This document shows, piece after piece, positions 1 through 5,543 of a DNA stretch of 5,543 nt (positions are counted from its first letter, which is position 1; every line of letters starts with the position of its first letter). This DNA is from Nitrospirota bacterium. Lineage in GTDB: Bacteria > Nitrospirota > Thermodesulfovibrionia > Thermodesulfovibrionales > Magnetobacteriaceae. The translations under genes were made by a program, and so were the position numbers. The DNA is taken from NCBI GenBank assembly GCA_015232165.1, contig JADGAE010000141.1, positions 1 to 5,543 on the forward strand. Reading direction: 5' to 3'. The notes beneath the pieces are model-generated. The model saw only the letters and a program-made list of their open reading frames with translations, had not been told where the DNA came from and made no database searches.

Positions 1-1
1 G

Positions 2-151
2 ATAGAACTTTTGTTAAGGGCAAGATTTGGTGAAGAAGGCTTATCGTTTATGCCTAAGATCAGAGGCTATGGAGATACGTCAAGGCTCCGCGCAATAACG
101 GAGGCGTTGATAAAGGCTCAGGACATAAGAGAGATTGAGGGATTGCTTTAA
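2..151 (+). CDS. 3' end of an Rpn/DUF4351-like nuclease or putative transposase protein (partial, tentative)
   Basis: An open frame runs from the window edge to a TAA at 149-151, giving about 49 residues of a C-terminus; the start lies outside the window. The visible peptide begins IELLLRARFGEEG and ends with a helix reading LRAITEALIKAQDIREIEGLL. A hydrophobic 'LL..RFG' segment, then a short linker, then 'L..I.EAL..A.D...I..LL' is the arrangement I associate with the tail of Rpn-family recombination-promoting nucleases and DUF4351 proteins. The catalytic PD-(D/E)XK part would be upstream and cannot be seen, so activity cannot be judged. The gene is on the same strand as the kinase gene, 150 bp ahead of it, with no evident functional link. 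That the frame is coding is supported by its uninterrupted, protein-like composition; the family assignment is from memory of the motif pattern and is uncertain. Confidence 0.5.
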   Translation: MELLLRARFGEEGLSFMPKIRGYGDTSRLRAITEALIKAQDIREIEGLL

Positions 152-301
152 CCTCCTCAAGGAAGTTAGGATATTCCAAGGTATCCAGATTGTTAGCCCT
201 GGCGTCTTTTTGCAAAAGATTGAGCAAGAGAGCCTGCTTTCGCCAACTGCTTTGTATACTCCTGCCAAGTGCTTAGACATAAGCTGATATAGATTAATAT
301 T
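152..301. other. Intergenic leader between partial gene and kinase gene
   Basis: This 150-bp gap holds no convincing gene. Just after the upstream stop, a small imperfect hairpin can form (AAC-c-TCC, loop TCAA, GGA-a-GTT, 150-167), but no T-tract follows, so it is not a good intrinsic terminator. A second short inverted repeat, GGATA (169-173) with TATCC (182-186), could be an operator half-site pair or chance. TATACT at 255-260 resembles a -10 box, but there is no matching -35 at normal spacing. The sequence immediately before the kinase ATG is AT-rich (AGATTAATATT) and has no purine-rich ribosome-binding site. Confidence 0.5.
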
Positions 302-3300
302 ATGAAAGACAAAGGTCACTCCGGCAAGCGGGAAAAGGGTCTGTGGTCAAAAAACACCGTCGTTGAAAACAGATACGAGGTGTTTGACCTTGCCCGTGGT
401 GGCATGGGCGAGGTGTACTTCGTCTATGATCGTGAGACACAGCGTAAGATGGCCGTTAAGACGCCCCTGCCCTCCATCCTTTCCAATGAGGCCGGCCTTA
501 AGCGATTCTACAGGGAGGCCGAGGCGTGGATCAGCCTGGGGGTCAATCCAAACGTCTGCGCGGCCTACTATGTGCAGGAGATAGACTCGATCCCGCGCCT
601 CTTTATCGAGTACGTAGACGGTGGCAGCCTGGATAAGTTGCTAAAGAAACATCGGTTGAGTACGTTGCAAGAAAAGCTGGATATGGCCATTCAGGTGGCC
701 TCCGGCATGTACGGCACCCATACGCATATATGGAAAGACGAAGAGGGGGTCCAACACACCGGCCTGGTGCACAGGGACCTCAAGCCCGCAAACATACTCA
801 TGAGTAATTACGGGATGGCCCTGATCACGGACTTCGGACTTGTCGGTGCCGGTCTTGGCGTGGGTCATGACGGTCCGATAACCGGCCCGATAATCAGCGA
901 AATGCACAAGGATAGTCTCAAACTCACCGACTCGGTTACGGGGTCTTTCTCGGAAGGCTCCGTGTTTGCAAAGAGCCTCTCAAGCCTCAGCCTTACGAAC
1001 GACCAACAGGAAGGCATCATAGTGTCTGACTCCTGGCAGACCATAACGCTGGGCGGAGTACCCTTTGGCACCCCGCAGTATATGGCCCCCGAGCAGTTTA
1101 AGGATGCCCACACGGCAGGCTTCCCCACGGACATATACGCGTATGGGTGTATGCTGTATGAGTTTTTCTGTTGTCGGCGACCGTTCTTGCTAACGGAGGA
1201 GCAGCGTCGGGGTGTCATATTTTACCAGTTGACCGTATGGCAGAAGCTCCACACCGAGACTGCCCCACCCCACCCTGCGGAGTTTACCCCGGACATAGAC
1301 GAGGAACTTGCCGAATTGATGCTCCAGTGCCTGGCAAAAAACCCCCGGAGAAGACCAAAGGACTTCAGTGAAATCAAAGACCGCCTTAAGGCTGTCTACA
1401 AGCGCCTCATCGGTGAAGATTATCCACGCTCGGATGAAGACACCGAAGAATACACGGAAAAACTAATGCTGGATTCCCTTAATAACCAGGGGGTTTCATA
1501 TGCCATGATAAACCAGTTGCAGAGGGCCGAGGCCGCCTGGAACCAGGCCCTCGAAATCAGACCAAATCATCCCGAGACCGCCTTTAATCTCATGCTCTAT
1601 CAGTGCAAGAGGGGGCTGCTGCCCGAGGATGAGGCCGTTGGAAAGATGCAGGAATTCATTGACAATATGCCCACATACGGCAGTGACAGGCTGTATATAG
1701 GCAGGTTCTTTATGGGCAAGCTGGCCCTGTTTTTTTCCAACGAACACAAGGCCCTCAACACGCTCCTGGAACTGACAACACTTGGTACGAACAACCTCGA
1801 GGTCTACCGTGACATTGGCCTCTTACTCTGTGGTGTCGATACCAGTGCCGAGGACGTCGTCTCCTGGCAGACTGTCAAAAACTCCATGCATCGCCTGATC
1901 CGGGATGGCAAGGAAGACCCCTCTGTTGCAACCGGATATGCCCTTGCCCTTAAGAACCTCAACGAAGACTACGAGACCTTCTACGACAACAGCAGGGAGC
2001 GCTACGGCGAGCTTCCGGAGTCTTTAGATGAGGCACTCCATACGGTGCTGCCGGGCTTTGCCATAACCAACAGGTTCTCCGTGGAACACTCAGGGATAAC
2101 CGCCCTTGCCCTCTTGTCCGATATTGCTGCGGACAATTCTCAGGTTGATCCGCAGATGGTCGTACAGACGGTCCAAAATATTGCCCCAAAAAAGACGGCA
2201 ATGATCGGCTGCAATGACTCAAGACTGTTCCTCGTGGACCTTGATACTGGTAATACCGCCACCACCCTGCAGGGACATACCAAGGGGATAACCGCCCTTG
2301 CCCTGAGCAACAACCACCGCTATGCCCTCTCCGCCTCCGAGGACCAAAGTATCGCCCTGTGGGATATGGGGCAGGCACGCCGCCTGCAAACCTTTACCGG
2401 GCACGAAGGCGTTATCACGGACGTGCTCTTTGTGGGTAATTCCGTCTATGCGGTATCCTCCTCGATGGATGGTACCATACGTGCGTGGGACCTGCGAAAG
2501 GGCAAGGGGGCCGGCATGTTTAACACACAAAATAAGCCCGTACATGCCATTGCCATCTCAAAAGACGGCAAATACGTCTACTCCGCCCTCAAAGGGGCAG
2601 CCCCGTGTAAGTGGGACACAAAGGCAGGGAAATTCCTGTTGAGTTGTCAAGGTCAGTTCACCGGCTCAACATCGATTGCGTTGAGCTCCGACGGCAAACG
2701 CCTGATCACGGGCGGCATAGATGATACCGTCTGTCTCTTTGACACCGACACCGGAGAGTGCATAAGCACCTTCAGAGGACACTGGGGAAAGATAACCTCT
2801 GTTGCCTTCAGCCATGATGACCGTTTTGCCCTGTCAACGGGGCAACGGACGGTGCACGTAAGAGACCTCAAGAACGGTCTGTTGTACGCACAATTCAAGT
2901 ATAAGGGGCCAATCACAGGCGCGGTCACAAGTAACAGGGAACATCAGATATTGTTTACACAGGAGAACGAACTCATCTGTCTGAACTACCTCAACAGGTA
3001 TACCTGCAACTATGCCCTGGTACCACCGCCCTCTCTTAGAAAAGGAGACATTAAGTTTGAGTTCATACGCAGAATAAGTGCCGCAAGACAATATATGGAC
3101 ACCGGAAATCATCGGGAGGCCTTAAGACTCATAAACAGTGCAAGAGATTTCTCCGGGTACGAAGACCACGAAAAAGTCATCGAACTATTAACCGGGATTC
3201 CCTTGATATATAACCACAACTCCGTCCGTAAGGCCGTCAAGGCAGATGATTACAGCCCCCTTGATGGTGACGGCATTACCGCCCTTGTGCTATCATACAG

Positions 3301-5320
3301 TGGGGAACATTTCTTTGTGGCCGGCACTGGCGGGACGGTAGCAAAATTCGACATTGAAAAAAAACTCACAACATATCTATATAATTCTATTGATGATGAC
3401 GATAAAGGCAAGAGGGGGAATTTCACCGGTACCGTAACCGCCCTCGCGGTAAGTTATTGTAACAACTATGTCTTTGCCGGTTGTGATAACGGCAGGATCA
3501 TCTGTTGCAATGCCGACACCGGTGTCTCCATTGTGGAGTTTAATCGCCGGTATGGCGACCTTTGCTCTATGGCGCTTACACGTGGCGGTCAGCACCTGTT
3601 TTCGGCAAATACGGACAATACGGACGATACTGACGACAAGAGCGGTATTGTCAGACTCTGGCGCACTGAGACGGGACAGTACATGGGGCACTTTGACCCT
3701 GTTTATCAGCCGGTGAGGACTATCGCCTTAAGCTACAATGAGAAGACCGTTATAGCCGCCCTGGAGGATGGCTCTCTGGCTTTTTTTGATTCCGTCACGG
3801 GTAAGGAGCGTCACAGGGTTGAGCATAAAAGCGTTATAAACGCCATAGCCTTAAGTCCCAATGGCACGCTGTTTCTTACGGCCTGCGAGGACGGCTCAAT
3901 CGGTCTCTGGAACTACAAGACGAGGACCCTGCAGAGCCGCTATGATGCTTACGCGGAGGGAGCAACATGCGTGGCCTTTAGCCCGGATGGCCAATACTTT
4001 GCCTCCGGGAGCAAGGATACAACGGTCGCCCTGTGGAGTATCCACAATCAGAAACGCCTGCAAGACCTTCAAGGCCATAAAGATGCCATAAGTGCCGTTG
4101 TTTTCAGCCCTGATGGCTGGTTCCTGTACTCCGCCGACATGAAATCGACGGTGATAAAGTGGTTTCTCAACTGGACGATTGACCCCGCAGAGGGCATAGC
4201 ATGGAAGGTGCAGGCAAAACACATGGTCTCCGAGTTTCTATCCTACCAGTACAGGCGCGGAGAGATTGAGAAGAACAAGCCCTCATGGACCGGAGAGGAC
4301 TTACAGGTACTTGAATCGAGGTTTAAGGCAGCCGGTTTTGGGTCGGCCTTTGCGGAGATGTCTGCTAAAGAGCTGCCGGAGTATCAGGATAAGTGGACGG
4401 AATCGGTGCCTAAGTTCCACACCCTTGAAATGGATGACCCCAAGAGCAAGGCCCAAATAGACCAGGAAAAACATGCCAGGACACAAAAGAAAAAGTTGTC
4501 AAAATCAACGGCTGCACTGGTGATAATCCTTGTTGTATTTGTACTTACGGCCTATATATATAACTTGCGCAGGGACAGGTATGACGATTCGGCATTGAGC
4601 AAGTTTGCCCTCGTCATTAACAACGCCGACAGGGCGCGCGAGGCGCTTGATTACGTCAAGGGCAAGTCCGGGGACAGGTGCGACGTTAAAGAGCTTGACA
4701 TGTATAAGGACAGCTATGTCTATATGACTAGAACTCATCTGACCAAGATAATGTCTACACCGCCACGGACACAACAGTATGTAAGCTGTCTGCTTGTCTT
4801 AAGTGCCGGCAAGGATATCCAGGATGACCTGATTGTGCAGTTCTCCGACGGCAACGATGCCGAGACGCTTGCCGCCCTGAGCTACCTGTTCTCCTATGCA
4901 GGCAATGATTTTCTCAACCCCCTTCTTGTTATCCTCACCGATCCGCCCAGGGCTTGGGAGCTTGCTGAAAGCGCTGTAGACAAAAGCACCAGGTTGCGGC
5001 TCGTGGTGGAGGCCATTGTCAACATGGGCAGCACGGAGTCCGTAACGGCCATCATAGGGCATACCCTAAGAGACGGCATAAATGCAGAGCCAATAGCGCC
5101 TTACATCAAGAGGATAATAGCAAGTAAGAGGCTTGATGTTGACGCTGCCCTTAAGACCATTGAACGGTTGATGAACAACGAAAGCGACGAGGTCAGGAGA
5201 AACGCCGTGGGGACCCTTGAGTTATTTAAAGGGTCAGAGGCAAAGAGGCTTGCCCAAAAGGCCCTGCGTGACGGCAGCGAAAAGGTCCGCAAAGAAGCCG
5301 AAAAAATACTCTCAGATTAA
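302..5320 (+). CDS. Membrane-anchored Hanks-type Ser/Thr protein kinase with TPR-like region, two WD40 propellers and C-terminal HEAT-like repeats
   Basis: This is a predicted ATP-dependent Ser/Thr kinase. Visible kinase signatures are a glycine-rich loop (30-38, LARGGMGEV, with Ala31 where the first Gly usually sits), ATP-binding K53, helix-C E72, HRDLKPAN (157-164), DFG (177-179), GTPQYMAPE (256-264), helix-F D277 and the NPRRRP motif (347-352). All catalytic residues are present, so it is probably active. About 76 residues separate DFG from GTPQYMAPE, far more than usual, and the insert is Ser/Thr-rich. Next come a TPR-like unit (about 391-426) with further helices to 590, WD40 arrays at 595-906 and 988-1291, a charged linker, a transmembrane helix (1402-1420) preceded by KKK, and a helical C-terminus ending in two HEAT-like repeats (about 1626-1672). 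Kinase and propellers should be cytoplasmic and the tail outside the inner membrane. ATG 302 is chosen because an in-frame TAG lies at 290-292 and I see no other start before the glycine loop; no Shine-Dalgarno is visible. Substrates are unknown. Domain calls are strong; the signalling role is inferred from family. Confidence 0.97.
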   Translation: MKDKGHSGKREKGLWSKNTVVENRYEVFDLARGGMGEVYFVYDRETQRKMAVKTPLPSILSNEAGLKRFYREAEAWISLGVNPNVCAAYYVQEIDSIPRLFIEYVDGGSLDKLLKKHRLSTLQEKLDMAIQVASGMYGTHTHIWKDEEGVQHTGLVHRDLKPANILMSNYGMALITDFGLVGAGLGVGHDGPITGPIISEMHKDSLKLTDSVTGSFSEGSVFAKSLSSLSLTNDQQEGIIVSDSWQTITLGGVPFGTPQYMAPEQFKDAHTAGFPTDIYAYGCMLYEFFCCRRPFLLTEEQRRGVIFYQLTVWQKLHTETAPPHPAEFTPDIDEELAELMLQCLAKNPRRRPKDFSEIKDRLKAVYKRLIGEDYPRSDEDTEEYTEKLMLDSLNNQGVSYAMINQLQRAEAAWNQALEIRPNHPETAFNLMLYQCKRGLLPEDEAVGKMQEFIDNMPTYGSDRLYIGRFFMGKLALFFSNEHKALNTLLELTTLGTNNLEVYRDIGLLLCGVDTSAEDVVSWQTVKNSMHRLIRDGKEDPSVATGYALALKNLNEDYETFYDNSRERYGELPESLDEALHTVLPGFAITNRFSVEHSGITALALLSDIAADNSQVDPQMVVQTVQNIAPKKTAMIGCNDSRLFLVDLDTGNTATTLQGHTKGITALALSNNHRYALSASEDQSIALWDMGQARRLQTFTGHEGVITDVLFVGNSVYAVSSSMDGTIRAWDLRKGKGAGMFNTQNKPVHAIAISKDGKYVYSALKGAAPCKWDTKAGKFLLSCQGQFTGSTSIALSSDGKRLITGGIDDTVCLFDTDTGECISTFRGHWGKITSVAFSHDDRFALSTGQRTVHVRDLKNGLLYAQFKYKGPITGAVTSNREHQILFTQENELICLNYLNRYTCNYALVPPPSLRKGDIKFEFIRRISAARQYMDTGNHREALRLINSARDFSGYEDHEKVIELLTGIPLIYNHNSVRKAVKADDYSPLDGDGITALVLSYSGEHFFVAGTGGTVAKFDIEKKLTTYLYNSIDDDDKGKRGNFTGTVTALAVSYCNNYVFAGCDNGRIICCNADTGVSIVEFNRRYGDLCSMALTRGGQHLFSANTDNTDDTDDKSGIVRLWRTETGQYMGHFDPVYQPVRTIALSYNEKTVIAALEDGSLAFFDSVTGKERHRVEHKSVINAIALSPNGTLFLTACEDGSIGLWNYKTRTLQSRYDAYAEGATCVAFSPDGQYFASGSKDTTVALWSIHNQKRLQDLQGHKDAISAVVFSPDGWFLYSADMKSTVIKWFLNWTIDPAEGIAWKVQAKHMVSEFLSYQYRRGEIEKNKPSWTGEDLQVLESRFKAAGFGSAFAEMSAKELPEYQDKWTESVPKFHTLEMDDPKSKAQIDQEKHARTQKKKLSKSTAALVIILVVFVLTAYIYNLRRDRYDDSALSKFALVINNADRAREALDYVKGKSGDRCDVKELDMYKDSYVYMTRTHLTKIMSTPPRTQQYVSCLLVLSAGKDIQDDLIVQFSDGNDAETLAALSYLFSYAGNDFLNPLLVILTDPPRAWELAESAVDKSTRLRLVVEAIVNMGSTESVTAIIGHTLRDGINAEPIAPYIKRIIASKRLDVDAALKTIERLMNNESDEVRRNAVGTLELFKGSEAKRLAQKALRDGSEKVRKEAEKILSD
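2084..3019 (+). repeat. WD40 repeat array 1 (seven blades) within the kinase gene
   Basis: Residues 595-906 divide into seven repeats of about 40-60 residues. Approximate blades are 595-656, 657-698, 699-740, 741-782, 783-824, 825-865 and 866-906. GH dipeptides are clear at blade starts 2, 3 and 6 (H659, H701, H827), and WD or WD-like ends occur at W687, W729 and the KWD of blade 4. Blade 1 is longer because of an insertion between its first strand (GITALAL) and the IGCNDSRLFLVDL segment. Blade 7 is the most degenerate. Seven blades is the count of a closed beta-propeller, a fold that normally serves as a protein-protein interaction platform. Blade limits are by eye. Confidence 0.85.
3263..4174 (+). 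repeat. WD40 repeat array 2 (seven blades) within the kinase gene
   Basis: Residues 988-1291 again divide into seven repeats: about 988-1040, 1041-1080, 1081-1131, 1132-1173, 1174-1214, 1215-1256 and 1257-1291. The last three are the most canonical, with SPNG or SPDG turns, GLWN, ALWS and QGHKD. The first four have lost most GH/WD signatures but keep the 'TALAVS...VFAG..NGRI' rhythm. Two loops carry acidic insertions: SIDDDDKGKRG between blades 1 and 2, and an NTD/DTD-rich stretch in blade 3. The array is separated from the first by an 80-residue helical linker, so two independent closed propellers are more likely than one 14-blade ring. Confidence 0.85.
3608..3634 (+). repeat. 9-bp tandem repeat, three units, inside the second WD40 array
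   Basis: AATACGGAC occurs twice back to back (3608-3616 and 3617-3625) and is followed by a diverged third copy, GATACTGAC (3626-3634). The unit length is a multiple of three, so the frame is kept and the protein gains NTD-NTD-DTD (residues 1103-1111) in a surface loop of blade 3. This looks like recent slippage expansion tolerated in a loop; copy number may vary between strains. Confidence 0.85.
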
Positions 5321-5346
5321 CACTCACCTTACGCACAGGGTACAAG

Positions 5347-5368
5347 AAGGGAGGGCCTTGTCCCTTTT
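5347..5368 (+). terminator. Possible weak intrinsic terminator of the kinase gene
   Basis: Twenty-seven bases after the kinase stop codon, AAGGGA (5347-5352) can pair with TCCCTT (5361-5366) around an 8-base loop (GGGCCTTG), and the transcript continues TTAT, giving a run of four T. Position and shape fit a Rho-independent terminator, but the stem is only six pairs and the T-run is short. The 3' arm can instead pair further downstream, so its use as a terminator is uncertain. Confidence 0.35.
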
Positions 5369-5414
5369 ATGCCGGTGGGCGCCGACCCCTCCCTCAGACC
5401 CACCCGCAAGGGAC
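5360..5414. repeat. Imperfect nested inverted repeat (about 15 paired bases)
   Basis: GTCCCTT (5360-5366) pairs with AAGGGAC (5408-5414). After a 4-base bulge (TTAT), GC (5371-5372) pairs with GC (5406-5407). After a C-C mismatch, GGTGGG (5374-5379) pairs with CCCACC (5399-5404), leaving a 19-base loop. This could be a structured transcript end or a palindromic REP/MITE-like intergenic element. Which of these it is cannot be decided from a single copy. Confidence 0.5.
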
Positions 5415-5418
5415 CAGT

Positions 5419-5459
5419 CCCCAATTGAGCCGGGGGCGGCTCGCCCCTTGACCCCAATT
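5419..5459. repeat. Hairpin cluster bracketed by an 8-bp direct repeat
   Basis: CCCCAATT occurs at 5419-5426 and again at 5452-5459. Between the copies are two overlapping perfect stems that exclude each other: GAGCCG/CGGCTC (5427-5432 with 5437-5442, loop GGGG) and GGGGCG/CGCCCC (5433-5438 with 5442-5447, loop GCT). Direct repeats around a palindromic core could be a target duplication around a tiny element or a binding site, but repeats this short can arise by chance in G/C-run-rich DNA. Confidence 0.4.
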
Positions 5460-5543
5460 TATATTATAGCGCATTTCGATTGCATGCGATACAAAGAAAG
5501 AAAGGGGCGTCTTGTGGCCGGGGTGCCCCACCCCCTCCGCTCG

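Larger units (their letters stand above)
5321..5543. other. Non-coding region after the kinase gene, rich in G/C runs and inverted repeats
   Basis: I find no supportable gene in these 223 bases. The stretch differs from the coding sequence in having many short G or C runs and several self-complementary segments (annotated separately). A short AT-rich patch (about 5456-5468, AATTTATATTATA) sits in the middle, and a further pair, GGGGT with ACCCC, lies near the window end. The next gene, if any, starts beyond the window. Confidence 0.6.

Noticed and set aside
255..260. TATACT as a -10 promoter box for the kinase gene
   Set aside because: No -35-like hexamer at 16-18 bp upstream (GCCTGC there) and no correctly spaced extended -10 TG. 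One hexamer is not enough.
80..319. Minus-strand open frame of 79 codons across the upstream gene end and leader
   Set aside because: It overlaps the coding end of the upstream gene and the start of the kinase gene antisense, and its product has no recognisable domain. More likely chance.
865..1218. Minus-strand open frame of 117 codons inside the kinase domain
   Set aside because: It lies wholly antisense to conserved kinase motifs (DFG to helix F). Its composition is that of a shadow frame.
1959..2378. Minus-strand open frame of 139 codons
   Set aside because: Antisense to the TPR/WD40 part; the product is Arg/Pro/Gly/Ser-rich low-complexity, typical of a shadow frame.
3389..3403. DDDDK motif (enterokinase-type site) in a propeller loop
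   Set aside because: An acidic run ending in Lys is a chance match; no bacterial processing is implied.
302..5320. Possibility of a pseudokinase or of two fused or frameshifted genes
   Set aside because: All catalytic kinase residues are present and the frame is continuous through every domain without an internal stop, so a single active multidomain protein is the simpler reading.
5369..5431. Short open frame beginning ATGCCGGTGGGC (about 19 codons)
   Set aside because: Too short, no ribosome-binding site, and it lies within the inverted-repeat region; sequence there is better explained by palindromic structure.
5448..5467. TTGACC and TATTAT as a promoter for a downstream gene
   Set aside because: The hexamers are only about 8 bp apart, and no gene start is visible after them.

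Overview
The window is dominated by one very large gene (302-5320, + strand, 1,672 codons) encoding a multidomain Hanks-type serine/threonine protein kinase. Domain order is: N-terminal kinase (about residues 24-372), TPR-like helical region (about 380-590), a first WD40 array that I count as seven blades (595-906), a helical linker (907-987), a second seven-blade WD40 array (988-1291), a charged linker, one transmembrane helix (about 1402-1420), and a C-terminal helical domain ending in HEAT-like repeats (about 1421-1672). The kinase keeps the residues expected for catalysis (K53, E72, H157-R158-D159, N164, D177-F178-G179, A262-P263-E264). It has an unusually long Ser/Thr-rich insertion in the activation segment.

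Upstream, the first 151 bases hold the 3' end of a gene that starts outside the window. Its last ~50 codons resemble the C-terminal tail of Rpn/DUF4351-type (PD-(D/E)XK nuclease, 'putative transposase') proteins; this is a tentative call. A 150-bp gap separates it from the kinase gene. I see no convincing promoter or Shine-Dalgarno sequence there.

Downstream (5321-5543) there is no supportable gene. This stretch is rich in G/C runs and short inverted repeats: a weak terminator-like hairpin, a larger imperfect hairpin that competes for the same bases, and a second hairpin cluster bracketed by an 8-bp direct repeat. It looks like a terminator region and/or a palindromic intergenic repeat element.

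Organism: Hanks kinases fused to WD40/TPR repeats are typical of signalling-rich bacteria with complex cells, such as Planctomycetota, Nitrospirota (for example the Magnetobacterium group), Myxococcota and filamentous cyanobacteria. Mixed codon use (many ATA, AGG and AGA codons beside GCC and CTG) and an Rpn-like neighbour make an uncultured Nitrospirota- or Planctomycetota-like bacterium my best guess, at low confidence. The kinase appears to act alone: no phosphatase, FHA protein or substrate gene is visible. It is best read as a membrane-anchored signalling scaffold whose propellers and repeats recruit partners or substrates to the kinase.
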